The position numbers and the translations under genes are program-made. Below the pieces are notes generated by a model, which did no database searches, was not told the origin of the DNA, and worked only from the letters and a program-made list of their open reading frames with translations. A DNA stretch of 14,104 bases, taken from positions 1 to 14,104 of the forward strand of contig CAZKMR010000106.1 in assembly GCA_964553795.1 (NCBI GenBank). The letters are read 5' to 3'. Numbering within the stretch: the first letter of the stretch is position 1; every line of letters begins with the position of its first letter. The stretch comes from JADLHS01 sp964553795 (GTDB lineage: Bacteria > Verrucomicrobiota > Verrucomicrobiia > Limisphaerales > JADLHS01). Of the stretch, positions 1-7,694 are shown one piece after another.

Positions 1-108
1 TGCGCGTTTCCCCGGGCGGGATACTAAAGGTCATCATGCAATTTCACGACCCCCTAATCCAGTCGTCACCCTTGCGTCACCCACTTCGAGGCCTTAAGGT
101 TTCCGCAC

Positions 109-114
109 TATCAT
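109..114 (+). promoter_or_regulatory. Possible -10 box before the CotH-like gene
   Basis: TATCAT matches the sigma-70 -10 consensus at five of six bases and ends 19 nt before the ATG at 134. No good -35 hexamer lies 16-18 nt upstream, so this is a weak call. It would give a 5' leader of roughly 12 nt. The rest of the first 133 bases holds no gene I can support. Confidence 0.25.
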
Positions 115-133
115 CGACCAACAGCGCTTAATC

Positions 134-3100
134 ATGTCGTATTTTCATCTTCCGCTCTGGCTGGCCGCCGGTTTTAGCATCGCAGCGTTATCCGCCTCCG
201 CGCAAATCGTCATTAATGAAATTCACTACGACCCGGACGTGAGAACCGAACTGGTGGAGTTCATCGAACTCCACAACGCTGGCAGCAGCGCCGTAAATCT
301 TTCCGGTTGGCAGTTCACCGAAGGCGTCACCTACACATTTCCCAACGGCACTTCGCTCGCGGCGGGCGGGTATCTCGTGGTTGCACAAAATCCGGCGTCG
401 CTCCAGGCCAAATTCGGGGTGCCGGCGCTGGGGCCGTGGGATGGCCGGCTCTCGAATGAGGGCGAAAAGATCACCCTCAAGAACGCCGCCGGCGGAACGG
501 AAGATTCGGTCGAATATCAACTCGGCTTTCCCTGGCCGACAGTTGGTGATGCCCCGGGCTATTCCATTGAGTTGATTCATCCAGCATTGGACAACGATCT
601 TGGCGGGAGCTGGCGGCGCTCCGTAAACTGGAACACAAATCAGCCGACCGTCACCCTCGTTGCGTCCAATTCCATCTGGCGTTACTTCAAGGGCACAAGT
701 GAAGCCTCCAATCCGACCACGGTCTGGCGCAATCTGAATTTCAACGATACGAGCTGGCTCACCGGCGCGGGCACGATTGGCTATGGCGAAAACTTCATTG
801 CCACGCCGCTGAACGACATGCAGAACAACTACACCACGGTGTTTCTGCGGAAAACCTTCGTGGTCACCAACGCCAGTCTCATCGGCGGCCTCACCCTTCG
901 GGCGCAGTATGACGACGGTTTCAAAGCCTGGATCAACGGCACGAATGTGTTGAATGCCAACATGGCCACGACGGAAGTGCCGTTTAATGGTACAGCCGGC
1001 AGCGCGCTGGAGTCCTTCGCCTACCAGACGTTCAACCTCCCGGCGCCCCAAATTTACCTCGTCAACGGCACCAATATCATCGCCATTCAAGCCGCCAATG
1101 CCAGCCTGGCGAGCAGCTCCGATTTCTTCTTCGACGCGCAACTCGCCGTTGCCGCCACCGGTGACGGCCCAACTCCGGGTGGCCCCAACGCCGCCCTCGC
1201 CGCCAACGCGCCGCCGCAAATCCGGCAGGTGAATCATTCGCCCAACGAACCCACCAGTAATCAAGCGGTCAGCATCACCGCCAAAATCACCGATCCCGAG
1301 AATGTCGCGAATGTTTCACTGCAATATCAAATCGTTGCGCCGGGCAATTACATTGACTTGGCGGATGCCGCTTACACGAACGCCGCGAACTGGATCACGC
1401 TCCCGATGAACGACGCGGGCAACAATGGCGACGCGTTCGCGGGCGACGGCATTTACACCGCAGTGATTCCGGCGTCCGTCCAACAACATCGCCGGCTCAT
1501 CCGCTATCGCCTCAGCGCGACCGATGGCGTTGGTGCGGCCGTCACGGTGCCGTATGCGGACGATCCGCAACCAAACTTCGCCTACTTCTGCTACGACGGC
1601 GTGCCGGTATGGTCGGCCGCCGTGCGGCCGGGAATAACGCCAGTGTTGAATTTCGACACGAATGTCATGCGGCGCTTGCCGACGGTGCATTTGATCGCCA
1701 AAAACAATTCCGTGGTGGACGCGACCTGGGGGTTGCTCACCGGCAAATATGGGGGCGACCTTTACAGATGGGGCGGCACGCTGGTTTATGACGGCAAAGT
1801 TTATGATCACATCCGCTATCGCGCCCGGGGCGGCGTCTGGCGTTATGCGATGGTGAAGAACATGTGGAAATTTGACTTCAATCGCGGGCACGATTTTCAG
1901 ATGCGCGACAACTACGGGCAGAAGTACGCCACCAAGTGGACGAAGCTCAATTTAGGCGCGTGCATCCAACAGCGCGATTTCTGGCATCGCGGCGAGCAGG
2001 GCATGTTTGAATCCGTCGGCAGCCGGCTCTTTCAATTGGCCGGCGTCGAATCGTTCAACACCTCCTTTCTGCAATTCCGCGTGATTGACGAAACCGCCGA
2101 GGCCGGCGCGGACCAATACGAAGGCGATTTCTGGGGATTGTATCTCGCGGTCGAACAGGAGAACGGTCGGTTCCTGGATGAGCACGGTTTGCCCGACGGC
2201 AATCTTTACAAAATGGAGGGCGGCACGGGCGAACTCAACAACCTCAACCCGCTCGGTCCGACCGACAAATCGGACCTCAATTACTTGCTGAACAATTACA
2301 CCGGCGCGAGCGACGCGTGGTGGCGCACGAACTGGGCCCTGACGAATTTCTATTCCTACCAGACTATTGTGCAGGCGATTCACCACTACGACATCAACGC
2401 CGGGAAAAATTATTTTTACTATCGCTACCCGGACAGTGGCCTGTGGAAGGTCATTCCGTGGGACCTCGATCTCACCTGGGCGCACAACATGTATGAATCC
2501 AGTTGGGGTGGACTCAACGCGCTCACGCCGCGAATTCTCACCGGCGCGACAGCGGTCCCCGGCACCGGCAATCAAAGCGGCACGCATAATCTCGCACTCT
2601 CCGGGCAGCGCCCCGCCTTCGAACTCGAATTCCGCAATCGCGTCCGGGAAATCCGCGACCTGCTGTTCAACACGGACCAAGCCTGGCAATTGATTGACGA
2701 ATACGCCTGGCTTGTGCGCGGCCCGACCAATGGGCCGACCTTTCTTGATGCCGACCGCGCGATGTGGGATTGGAACCCCAAAATGGCCAGCGGCACCTAT
2801 AGCAGTTCGCTCAGCAAAGCGGGTCAGGGTGAGTATTATCGCTGGTCCTTGAATCCTTCTGTCACGAAAGACTTCAACGGCTGCATCCAGTTGATGAAAG
2901 ACTACGTGGTCATTCGCAGCCAGCATCTCGAGGTGTTGGGAACTGATTTCAACATACCCGCCACGCCGACGATTACGTACACCGGGCCCACGAATTATCC
3001 GCTCAACCAACTCAGCTTCCAATGTTCCAGCTACGCCGGCGCAAATCCGTTCGCTGCCCTGCGCTGGCGCGCGGGGGAAGTGTGGGATACCAACGCCCCG

Positions 3101-5041
3101 ACCTACGATCCCACCAAGCCGCGCCCGTACGAAATCACGGCACAATGGGAGAGCGGCGAAATCACCACCTTCACCAACGCCATCACCATCCCGGCGGACG
3201 CGTTGAAAATAGGCCGCGCCTATCGGGTCCGCGTGCAAATGAAGGACACCACTGGCCGCTGGAGTCGCTGGTCCGCGCCCCTGCAATTCGTCGTGGGTCA
3301 ACCGCCCGCTGCCGCCGCGTTGACCAATTACCTGCGGCTCACCGAACTGATGTATGACCCGGTCGCCGGCGGCGATTTTGAGTTCGTTGAACTGCACAAC
3401 TCCAGTGACAGCGTCACGCTGGATTTGGCGGGAGCGAATTTCACCGCCGGCATCAACTACACCTTCCCCAACGGCACCACCATCGCCCCCGGTGCGTATC
3501 TTTTGCTGAGCAAACACGCCAATGTCGCGACGTTCCGATCTCATTATGGCCTCGCGGCGAATGTACCCGTCGTCGGTCCGTTCAGCGGCAACTTGGCCAA
3601 CGAGGGTGAAGAAGTGGTGCTCAAGACCGGCGCCGGCGGCACGGAAATTTTCTCCTTCGAATACAGTGCCGGGCGCGGCTGGCCCATGGGTGCTGGCGGC
3701 TCCGGCCATTCCCTCGTCCCGGCCAATCCCACCGCCCCCGGCCAGGCCAACGGGGCGCTGGACTATCCTGGCAACTGGCGCGCGAGTTCCTTCATCAACG
3801 GTTCGCCCGGCCAGGCCGACCCCGACGTGCCCGCGCCTACCATCGTGCTGAACGAAATCACCGCCCACACGGATTACAACGATCCCACCAAACCCGAATA
3901 CGATTCCAACGATTGGATCGAACTGTTCAACACGACGGGTGCGACCTTCGGCTTGACGAACTGGTACCTGAGCGACGATCCCGCCAACCTGACCAAGTGG
4001 GCCATCCCTGCCACCACCATCGCGGCGCGCAGCTGGATCAGTTTCGACGAAGTCACCGGCTTTCACACGCCGATCACCAGCGGCTTCGGGCTCGACAAGG
4101 CGGGCGAACAAGTCCTGCTTTCCCATCTGCCGGGCGGGACCGCGAACCGCGTGGTGGACACGATCAAATTCAAAGGCCAACCGAACGAAGTTTCGTTGGG
4201 ACGTTATTCCGACGGTGGCCCGTTCTGGTATCAGATGCCGCGCACCCGCAACACCGCCAACGCCCCCGGCCTGACCGAACTCGTCATCACCGAAGTCATG
4301 TATCATCCGCCCGACTTCGGCACGAATGACAACGTGCGCGATGAGTTCGTGGAAATTTACAACCCGACCACGGCGCCCATTGTTTTGCAAGATGCGGACG
4401 GCCTCTGGCGGCTGGACGGCGGCATTTCGTTCACGTTCCCGGCGGCCACCACCATTCCCGCCGGCGGAAGTTTGCTCGTCGTGAGTTTTGCACCGAGCGA
4501 CGCCGTCACGCTCGCCGCGTTCCGCAGCGCGCACGGCATCACGAATCTGAGCCTGCCGATTCTCGGCCCGTTCTCCGGCAAGCTCGGCAACCGGAGCGAC
4601 CGCGTCGCGCTCGAACGTCCGCAAGCACCCGACGCGCCGGGCGATGCCTACTCATGGATCGTCGTGGATGAAGTGACTTACGGCAACCAAACCCCATGGC
4701 CCGCGAGCGCGAACGGTGGCGGGCATTCGCTCCAACGGATTTCCCCCGGTCACTCGGGCGATGATCCCGCGAATTGGAACGCCGGACCGCCCACGCCGGG
4801 CCAGCATCAAACGGCCATCATCACCCCACCCGAATTGACGCTGCAAATCACCAGCGGGCAACTCGAACTCAGTTGGCCGCCAACTCACCTTGGCTGTCGG
4901 CTGGAGGCGCAGACGAATTCTCTGGCCACCGGCTTGAGCACGAATTGGGTCACCATTCCCGGATCAGCCCAGACCAATCAAATCACCATTCCGATCCACA
5001 GTGACAATGACGCCGTGTTCTTCCGGTTGGTTTACCCGTGA
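134..5041 (+). CDS. Secreted multidomain lamin-tail/CotH kinase-like protein
   Basis: This is a very large exported protein of 1,635 residues. Residues 1-23 form a signal peptide with a likely cut after ASA, just before QIVINEIHYDP. Domains in order are: lamin-tail domain 1 (about 24-150); a jelly-roll-like module (about 180-340, W182 and many aromatic residues); an Ig-like segment (about 360-490); a CotH-type core (about 510-935); an FN3-like stretch (945-1060); lamin-tail domains 2 (about 1066-1195), 3 (1236-1380) and 4 (1383-1540); and a C-terminal module (1560-1635) of the type common in Verrucomicrobiota. The CotH core shows RARGGVWRYAMVKNMWK (563-579), WGLYLAVEQENG (667-678) and IPWDLDLTW (774-782), whose D777 and D779 fit the metal/ATP-binding aspartates of CotH protein kinases. 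Lamin-tail domains 1, 2 and 4 share a TFPNGT/FPA-type core, so they are internal repeats. A role in the cell surface or matrix is inference. The substrate is unknown. There is no Shine-Dalgarno; the ATG was chosen because the signal peptide begins there. Confidence 0.9.
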   Translation: MSYFHLPLWLAAGFSIAALSASAQIVINEIHYDPDVRTELVEFIELHNAGSSAVNLSGWQFTEGVTYTFPNGTSLAAGGYLVVAQNPASLQAKFGVPALGPWDGRLSNEGEKITLKNAAGGTEDSVEYQLGFPWPTVGDAPGYSIELIHPALDNDLGGSWRRSVNWNTNQPTVTLVASNSIWRYFKGTSEASNPTTVWRNLNFNDTSWLTGAGTIGYGENFIATPLNDMQNNYTTVFLRKTFVVTNASLIGGLTLRAQYDDGFKAWINGTNVLNANMATTEVPFNGTAGSALESFAYQTFNLPAPQIYLVNGTNIIAIQAANASLASSSDFFFDAQLAVAATGDGPTPGGPNAALAANAPPQIRQVNHSPNEPTSNQAVSITAKITDPENVANVSLQYQIVAPGNYIDLADAAYTNAANWITLPMNDAGNNGDAFAGDGIYTAVIPASVQQHRRLIRYRLSATDGVGAAVTVPYADDPQPNFAYFCYDGVPVWSAAVRPGITPVLNFDTNVMRRLPTVHLIAKNNSVVDATWGLLTGKYGGDLYRWGGTLVYDGKVYDHIRYRARGGVWRYAMVKNMWKFDFNRGHDFQMRDNYGQKYATKWTKLNLGACIQQRDFWHRGEQGMFESVGSRLFQLAGVESFNTSFLQFRVIDETAEAGADQYEGDFWGLYLAVEQENGRFLDEHGLPDGNLYKMEGGTGELNNLNPLGPTDKSDLNYLLNNYTGASDAWWRTNWALTNFYSYQTIVQAIHHYDINAGKNYFYYRYPDSGLWKVIPWDLDLTWAHNMYESSWGGLNALTPRILTGATAVPGTGNQSGTHNLALSGQRPAFELEFRNRVREIRDLLFNTDQAWQLIDEYAWLVRGPTNGPTFLDADRAMWDWNPKMASGTYSSSLSKAGQGEYYRWSLNPSVTKDFNGCIQLMKDYVVIRSQHLEVLGTDFNIPATPTITYTGPTNYPLNQLSFQCSSYAGANPFAALRWRAGEVWDTNAPTYDPTKPRPYEITAQWESGEITTFTNAITIPADALKIGRAYRVRVQMKDTTGRWSRWSAPLQFVVGQPPAAAALTNYLRLTELMYDPVAGGDFEFVELHNSSDSVTLDLAGANFTAGINYTFPNGTTIAPGAYLLLSKHANVATFRSHYGLAANVPVVGPFSGNLANEGEEVVLKTGAGGTEIFSFEYSAGRGWPMGAGGSGHSLVPANPTAPGQANGALDYPGNWRASSFINGSPGQADPDVPAPTIVLNEITAHTDYNDPTKPEYDSNDWIELFNTTGATFGLTNWYLSDDPANLTKWAIPATTIAARSWISFDEVTGFHTPITSGFGLDKAGEQVLLSHLPGGTANRVVDTIKFKGQPNEVSLGRYSDGGPFWYQMPRTRNTANAPGLTELVITEVMYHPPDFGTNDNVRDEFVEIYNPTTAPIVLQDADGLWRLDGGISFTFPAATTIPAGGSLLVVSFAPSDAVTLAAFRSAHGITNLSLPILGPFSGKLGNRSDRVALERPQAPDAPGDAYSWIVVDEVTYGNQTPWPASANGGGHSLQRISPGHSGDDPANWNAGPPTPGQHQTAIITPPELTLQITSGQLELSWPPTHLGCRLEAQTNSLATGLSTNWVTIPGSAQTNQITIPIHSDNDAVFFRLVYP

Positions 5042-5067
5042 TCGCGCCGTCGCTCCGCGACAACAAA

Positions 5068-5099
5068 AAAGCGCGCCAGACATTTGCCTGGCGTGCTTT
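5068..5099 (-). terminator. Intrinsic terminator, probably bidirectional, between convergent genes
   Basis: AAAGCGCGCCAG (5068-5079) and CTGGCGTGCTTT (5088-5099) form a 12-bp stem with one G-T pair and an 8-nt loop. On the minus strand the stem runs into a T6 tract (the A run at 5065-5070), the canonical layout, so it best serves the minus-strand gene ending at 5157. On the plus strand only TTT follows. It starts 27 nt after the CotH-like stop codon, so it may stop transcription from both sides. Confidence 0.75.
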
Positions 5100-5156
5100 G
5101 GAATTATTGCCTGATCAACTCAGATATTCAGCGAATCTGTCACCCGCCTCGTGGAT

Positions 5157-5747
5157 TCAGCCCTCGGGATTATCGAGCAGTTCTTGAAGTCGTGACTTGA
5201 GGGACACGGGCACGCGCTCCAACCAACTAGCATCCACTAACCCCACCCCCATCAAATCCCGCAGATGGACGCGATCCTTGTCGCGGAATGAAGTCAGCTT
5301 CATGCGGACCAAGGCATCGAGCGAAATCAGCCGGAAAGTTTCCGTGGATTCGGATTCCGACACATCGGGTACCGGGGCCGCATAGTCGGGGTGAACCTTT
5401 TCGCGCGCGAAAACGATGTGAACCGCATTCCGGGCCTTGGCGTCCGGCCCGTCGAGAAACACATCAATGTTCGCGGCATGACGATAGACGAAGCCAGCTG
5501 CCTCCAAAGCATTCCGGGCGGCGAAAAGATCGTCGCGCCGCAAAATGATGTCCACGTCCTGCGTATTACGCACTGCCGCTTCGTCCACACGGGAAACCCA
5601 GGCTGCCACTGCGTTTCCACCCGCCACCGAATACGGCACGCCAGCCTGTTCCAAGGCCCGTGCAGCGCGAAGCAATCGTTGGCGGACTTTTTCAACCGCG
5701 TTACTCATACGTTCCCACGAAACTCCGGCATAGGCGGTGGTGGCCAT
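5157..5747 (-). CDS. Small nucleotidyltransferase-fold protein (AbiEii/MNT-like)
   Basis: The 196-residue protein has the signature of a minimal nucleotidyltransferase fold. A GG motif occurs at VAGGNAVAAW (41-50), followed by R60-N-T and the acidic pair D64-V-D66, the usual metal-binding DxD. A C-terminal basic helix (K150, R155, K157, RVHLRDL at 159-165) resembles that of AbiEii-type and DUF1814-type proteins. The third catalytic carboxylate is not obvious: D95 is a candidate, while H110 sits in the next hydrophobic strand. The start is only 11 bp after the leuC stop codon, so the two genes are probably cotranscribed. An alternative start is Met14, but the upstream residues look family-like. 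No HEPN or antitoxin partner is adjacent, so a toxin role is not supported. I recall similar stand-alone proteins in Planctomycetes and Verrucomicrobia without known function. Confidence 0.72.
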   Translation of the reverse strand: MATTAYAGVSWERMSNAVEKVRQRLLRAARALEQAGVPYSVAGGNAVAAWVSRVDEAAVRNTQDVDIILRRDDLFAARNALEAAGFVYRHAANIDVFLDGPDAKARNAVHIVFAREKVHPDYAAPVPDVSESESTETFRLISLDALVRMKLTSFRDKDRVHLRDLMGVGLVDASWLERVPVSLKSRLQELLDNPEG

Positions 5748-5758
5748 CGGAATTCAAT

Positions 5759-7135
5759 TCAGTTCGGCAAATACTCGCGCGGATCCGTCACCTTGCCGGT
5801 GATCGCACTCGCCGCCACCGTCGCCGGGCTGGCGAGGAATACCTGTGACTCCTTATCGCCCATGCGGCCGGGGAAATTGCGGTTCGTGGCGCTGATGCAC
5901 TTGATGCCGGACTTGTTGATGCGACCAAATGTGTCCACTGGCCCGCCGAGACATGCGGCGCAGCCGGCGTTCTCGGTCATTTGCACGCCGGCGTCCACGA
6001 GGATCTGCCAGATGGTCTGATTGCCCCAACGCGTGGATTGCAACTCGTGAACAATGTCCGGTGTCGCGGGTACGCCAAAAGTGTCGATGGAAACTTTCTT
6101 GCCGCGCAACACGCGGGCGAATTCCACGAAGTCACTGGTCTTGCCGCCGGTGCACGAGCCGACATAAGCGCGGTCGAGCTTCACGTTGCTCATCTCCTTG
6201 GCCTTCTTGCGTTGGCCGGGATCAGGATGGCACGCGACGGTTGGTTCGAGTTTCGACAAGTCCACGACGAGTTCATAAACGAACTTCTGGTCTTGATCGA
6301 GCTCGACGGGTTCGTAGCGCGCTTGTGTTCCGTTCAACTTCACGCGCGCGTCCACATATTCCGCCGTGCGCGAGTCGAACGGGAAAATGCCGTTCTTGCC
6401 GCCAGCCTCAATCGCCATGTTGGCGACGGTCATGCGGTCGTCCATCGAGAGTGACGCCACGCCCGGTCCGTCGAATTGCATGGCGCGATACGTCGCACCG
6501 TCAAAACCGATTTCCCCGATGCAATGCAGGATGATGTCCTTCGCCATCACGCCGGGTTGCATTTTGCCTTCGAGCCGGAAATGCATCGTTTCGGGAACTT
6601 TGATGAGCAACTTGCCCGTGCCCATGACGAAGCCGGCGTCGGTGTTGCCGATGCCCGTGGCGAATTCATTGAAGGCACCCGCCATGCAGGTGTGCGAATC
6701 CGTGCCGAACAAAACTTCGCCGGGCCGCGTATGACCCTTGGCCGGTAATGCGGTGTGGCAAACGCCGGCATATTGCGAACCGTATTGGCGCTTCAACATT
6801 CCCTTGCTCGAATCGAAATGCCATTGGCCGTTCGGATCATCAATCACGTCGTAGAAATAGGGCAGGCCCTGTTCCTTCACGAATTCGCGGAGAATGTCCA
6901 CGTTGCGATTTGATTTGGAGTCAGCGGTGAAAATGTAGTGGTCGGGAATGATGACGACACGTTGCTTGTCCCAGACCTTGGCGTCCTTGCCGAATTCGCG
7001 CTTGAACACGCCAATCGTGCCCGGGCCGCACACGTCGTGCGTCATCAGCACATCGGCCTTCACCCAGACATTATCGCCGGCTTGCACGCTGGATTTTCCG
7101 GCGGCGCGGGCGAGCAGTTTTTCAGTCAACGTCAT
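5759..7135 (-). CDS. leuC: 3-isopropylmalate dehydratase large subunit, plant/cyanobacterial type
   Basis: The 458-residue aconitase-superfamily protein interconverts 2- and 3-isopropylmalate in leucine synthesis, together with a small subunit (LeuD), in the cytoplasm. The [4Fe-4S] ligands are C328 (in GSCTGGK) and C392/C395 (GCAACLGGP). Other family blocks are PDHYIF (64-69), VCHTALP (125-131), GTDSHTC (144-150) and TNRNFPGRMG near the C-terminus. The GSCTGGKTxDF and CLGGPxDT variants match what I recall of plant and cyanobacterial LeuC, whereas enterobacterial LeuC has GSCTNSR. Length is normal for the group. No leuD lies within this window, so the partner must be elsewhere. A related dehydratase specificity (homoaconitase-like) cannot be excluded. 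The ATG sits 9 nt after a TAGGCT -10 box and there is no Shine-Dalgarno, which suggests a leaderless mRNA. Confidence 0.85.
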   Translation of the reverse strand: MTLTEKLLARAAGKSSVQAGDNVWVKADVLMTHDVCGPGTIGVFKREFGKDAKVWDKQRVVIIPDHYIFTADSKSNRNVDILREFVKEQGLPYFYDVIDDPNGQWHFDSSKGMLKRQYGSQYAGVCHTALPAKGHTRPGEVLFGTDSHTCMAGAFNEFATGIGNTDAGFVMGTGKLLIKVPETMHFRLEGKMQPGVMAKDIILHCIGEIGFDGATYRAMQFDGPGVASLSMDDRMTVANMAIEAGGKNGIFPFDSRTAEYVDARVKLNGTQARYEPVELDQDQKFVYELVVDLSKLEPTVACHPDPGQRKKAKEMSNVKLDRAYVGSCTGGKTSDFVEFARVLRGKKVSIDTFGVPATPDIVHELQSTRWGNQTIWQILVDAGVQMTENAGCAACLGGPVDTFGRINKSGIKCISATNRNFPGRMGDKESQVFLASPATVAASAITGKVTDPREYLPN

Positions 7136-7173
7136 AGCTGGACAAGCCTAGCGAACCTTCAGACTGACTTCAA
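7136..7173 (-). promoter_or_regulatory. Sigma-70-type promoter of leuC, apparently leaderless
   Basis: Read on the minus strand, TTGAAG (7173-7168) is separated by 17 nt from TAGGCT (7150-7145), which is followed by 9 nt and the leuC ATG. Normal start-site spacing would put the first transcribed base within about 3 nt of the ATG. The octamer GCTAGGCT and the 9-nt distance recur in front of the rhodanese gene. The element separates leuC from the upstream rhodanese/MauE-like unit. Confidence 0.6.
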
Positions 7174-7206
7174 CTGCGCAGAAAGGGTGGTGAACCAATG
7201 GATGGA

Positions 7207-7686
7207 TTACGAAGTGGCGATGGATTCAGCGGGCTGGGGCGCACGGGTAGTACGCCAAAGGAGAAACGCTGCCAGTGCCGTCAGTAACAGGTTGCGGAAG
7301 AACGCAAAGGCCACCGATTCGATGAATCGGCTCAAGCCCGGCGCGCTTTCATGCAGGCCGAAAATGGTAAGATTGAAACAGCCGCACGAGATGTCGATGC
7401 CGCGCGCCCACGCCTGGCCGGTGGCCACGACGAAGATCACCATCAGCCCGGTGATCGTCAGTAGTGCTGTCGGCGTCCAGAAGCCCGCCAGCAACATCAG
7501 GCCGCAGAGCAATTCAATCCACGGCAACACGACGGCCGTCGCTTGCACCAACGCACGCGGCAGCGGCAATTCGTAGGCGAGAATGGAGCCGTAGAACTCG
7601 GTTGGATTTCCCAACTTTGAGATCGCTGCCCAAAGCAACAACAGTGCGAGCAAGCCGCGCAGGGTGCGTTCCAGACTGGAGGTCAT
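7207..7686 (-). CDS. MauE/DoxX-family redox-associated membrane protein
   Basis: From the ATG at 7686 the protein has 159 residues and four predicted membrane helices (about 8-25, 45-67, 70-91 and 125-144). PWIELLCG (55-62) and the loop motif GIDISCGCF (96-104) with C101 and C103 are typical of the MauE-like branch of the DoxX superfamily, whose members are linked to thiol-disulfide or sulfur chemistry in the envelope. The start was chosen because the frame's earlier ATG at 7791 lies deep inside the rhodanese gene and adds an uncharacteristic polar stretch. The 7686 ATG lies 8 bp after the rhodanese stop, ideal for translational coupling. No Shine-Dalgarno is visible. The exact substrate is unknown. 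A role as electron or sulfur partner of the rhodanese is inferred from the shared transcript. Confidence 0.8.
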   Translation of the reverse strand: MTSSLERTLRGLLALLLLWAAISKLGNPTEFYGSILAYELPLPRALVQATAVVLPWIELLCGLMLLAGFWTPTALLTITGLMVIFVVATGQAWARGIDISCGCFNLTIFGLHESAPGLSRFIESVAFAFFRNLLLTALAAFLLWRTTRAPQPAESIATS

Positions 7687-7694
7687 GTGCGCGT

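Noticed and set aside
72..100. TTGCGT-17-TAAGGT as the promoter of the CotH-like gene
   Set aside because: The -10 match is only three of six bases. TATCAT at 109-114 is a better -10 candidate, though itself weak.
188..1264. A 358-codon minus-strand frame opposite the start of the CotH-like gene
   Set aside because: It has the same compositional artefact and covers the signal peptide and first lamin-tail domain of a real gene.
1952..4624. An 890-codon open frame on the minus strand opposite the CotH-like gene
   Set aside because: Its translation is Arg/Gly/Val-rich with no domain or signal. The opposite strand encodes a clearly recognisable multidomain protein. Long antisense frames are expected opposite GC-rich genes with strong third-position bias.
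5157..5747. A toxin-antitoxin system built on the AbiEii-like fold
   Set aside because: No partner gene lies on either side. The upstream neighbour is leuC and the downstream side is a terminator and a convergent gene.
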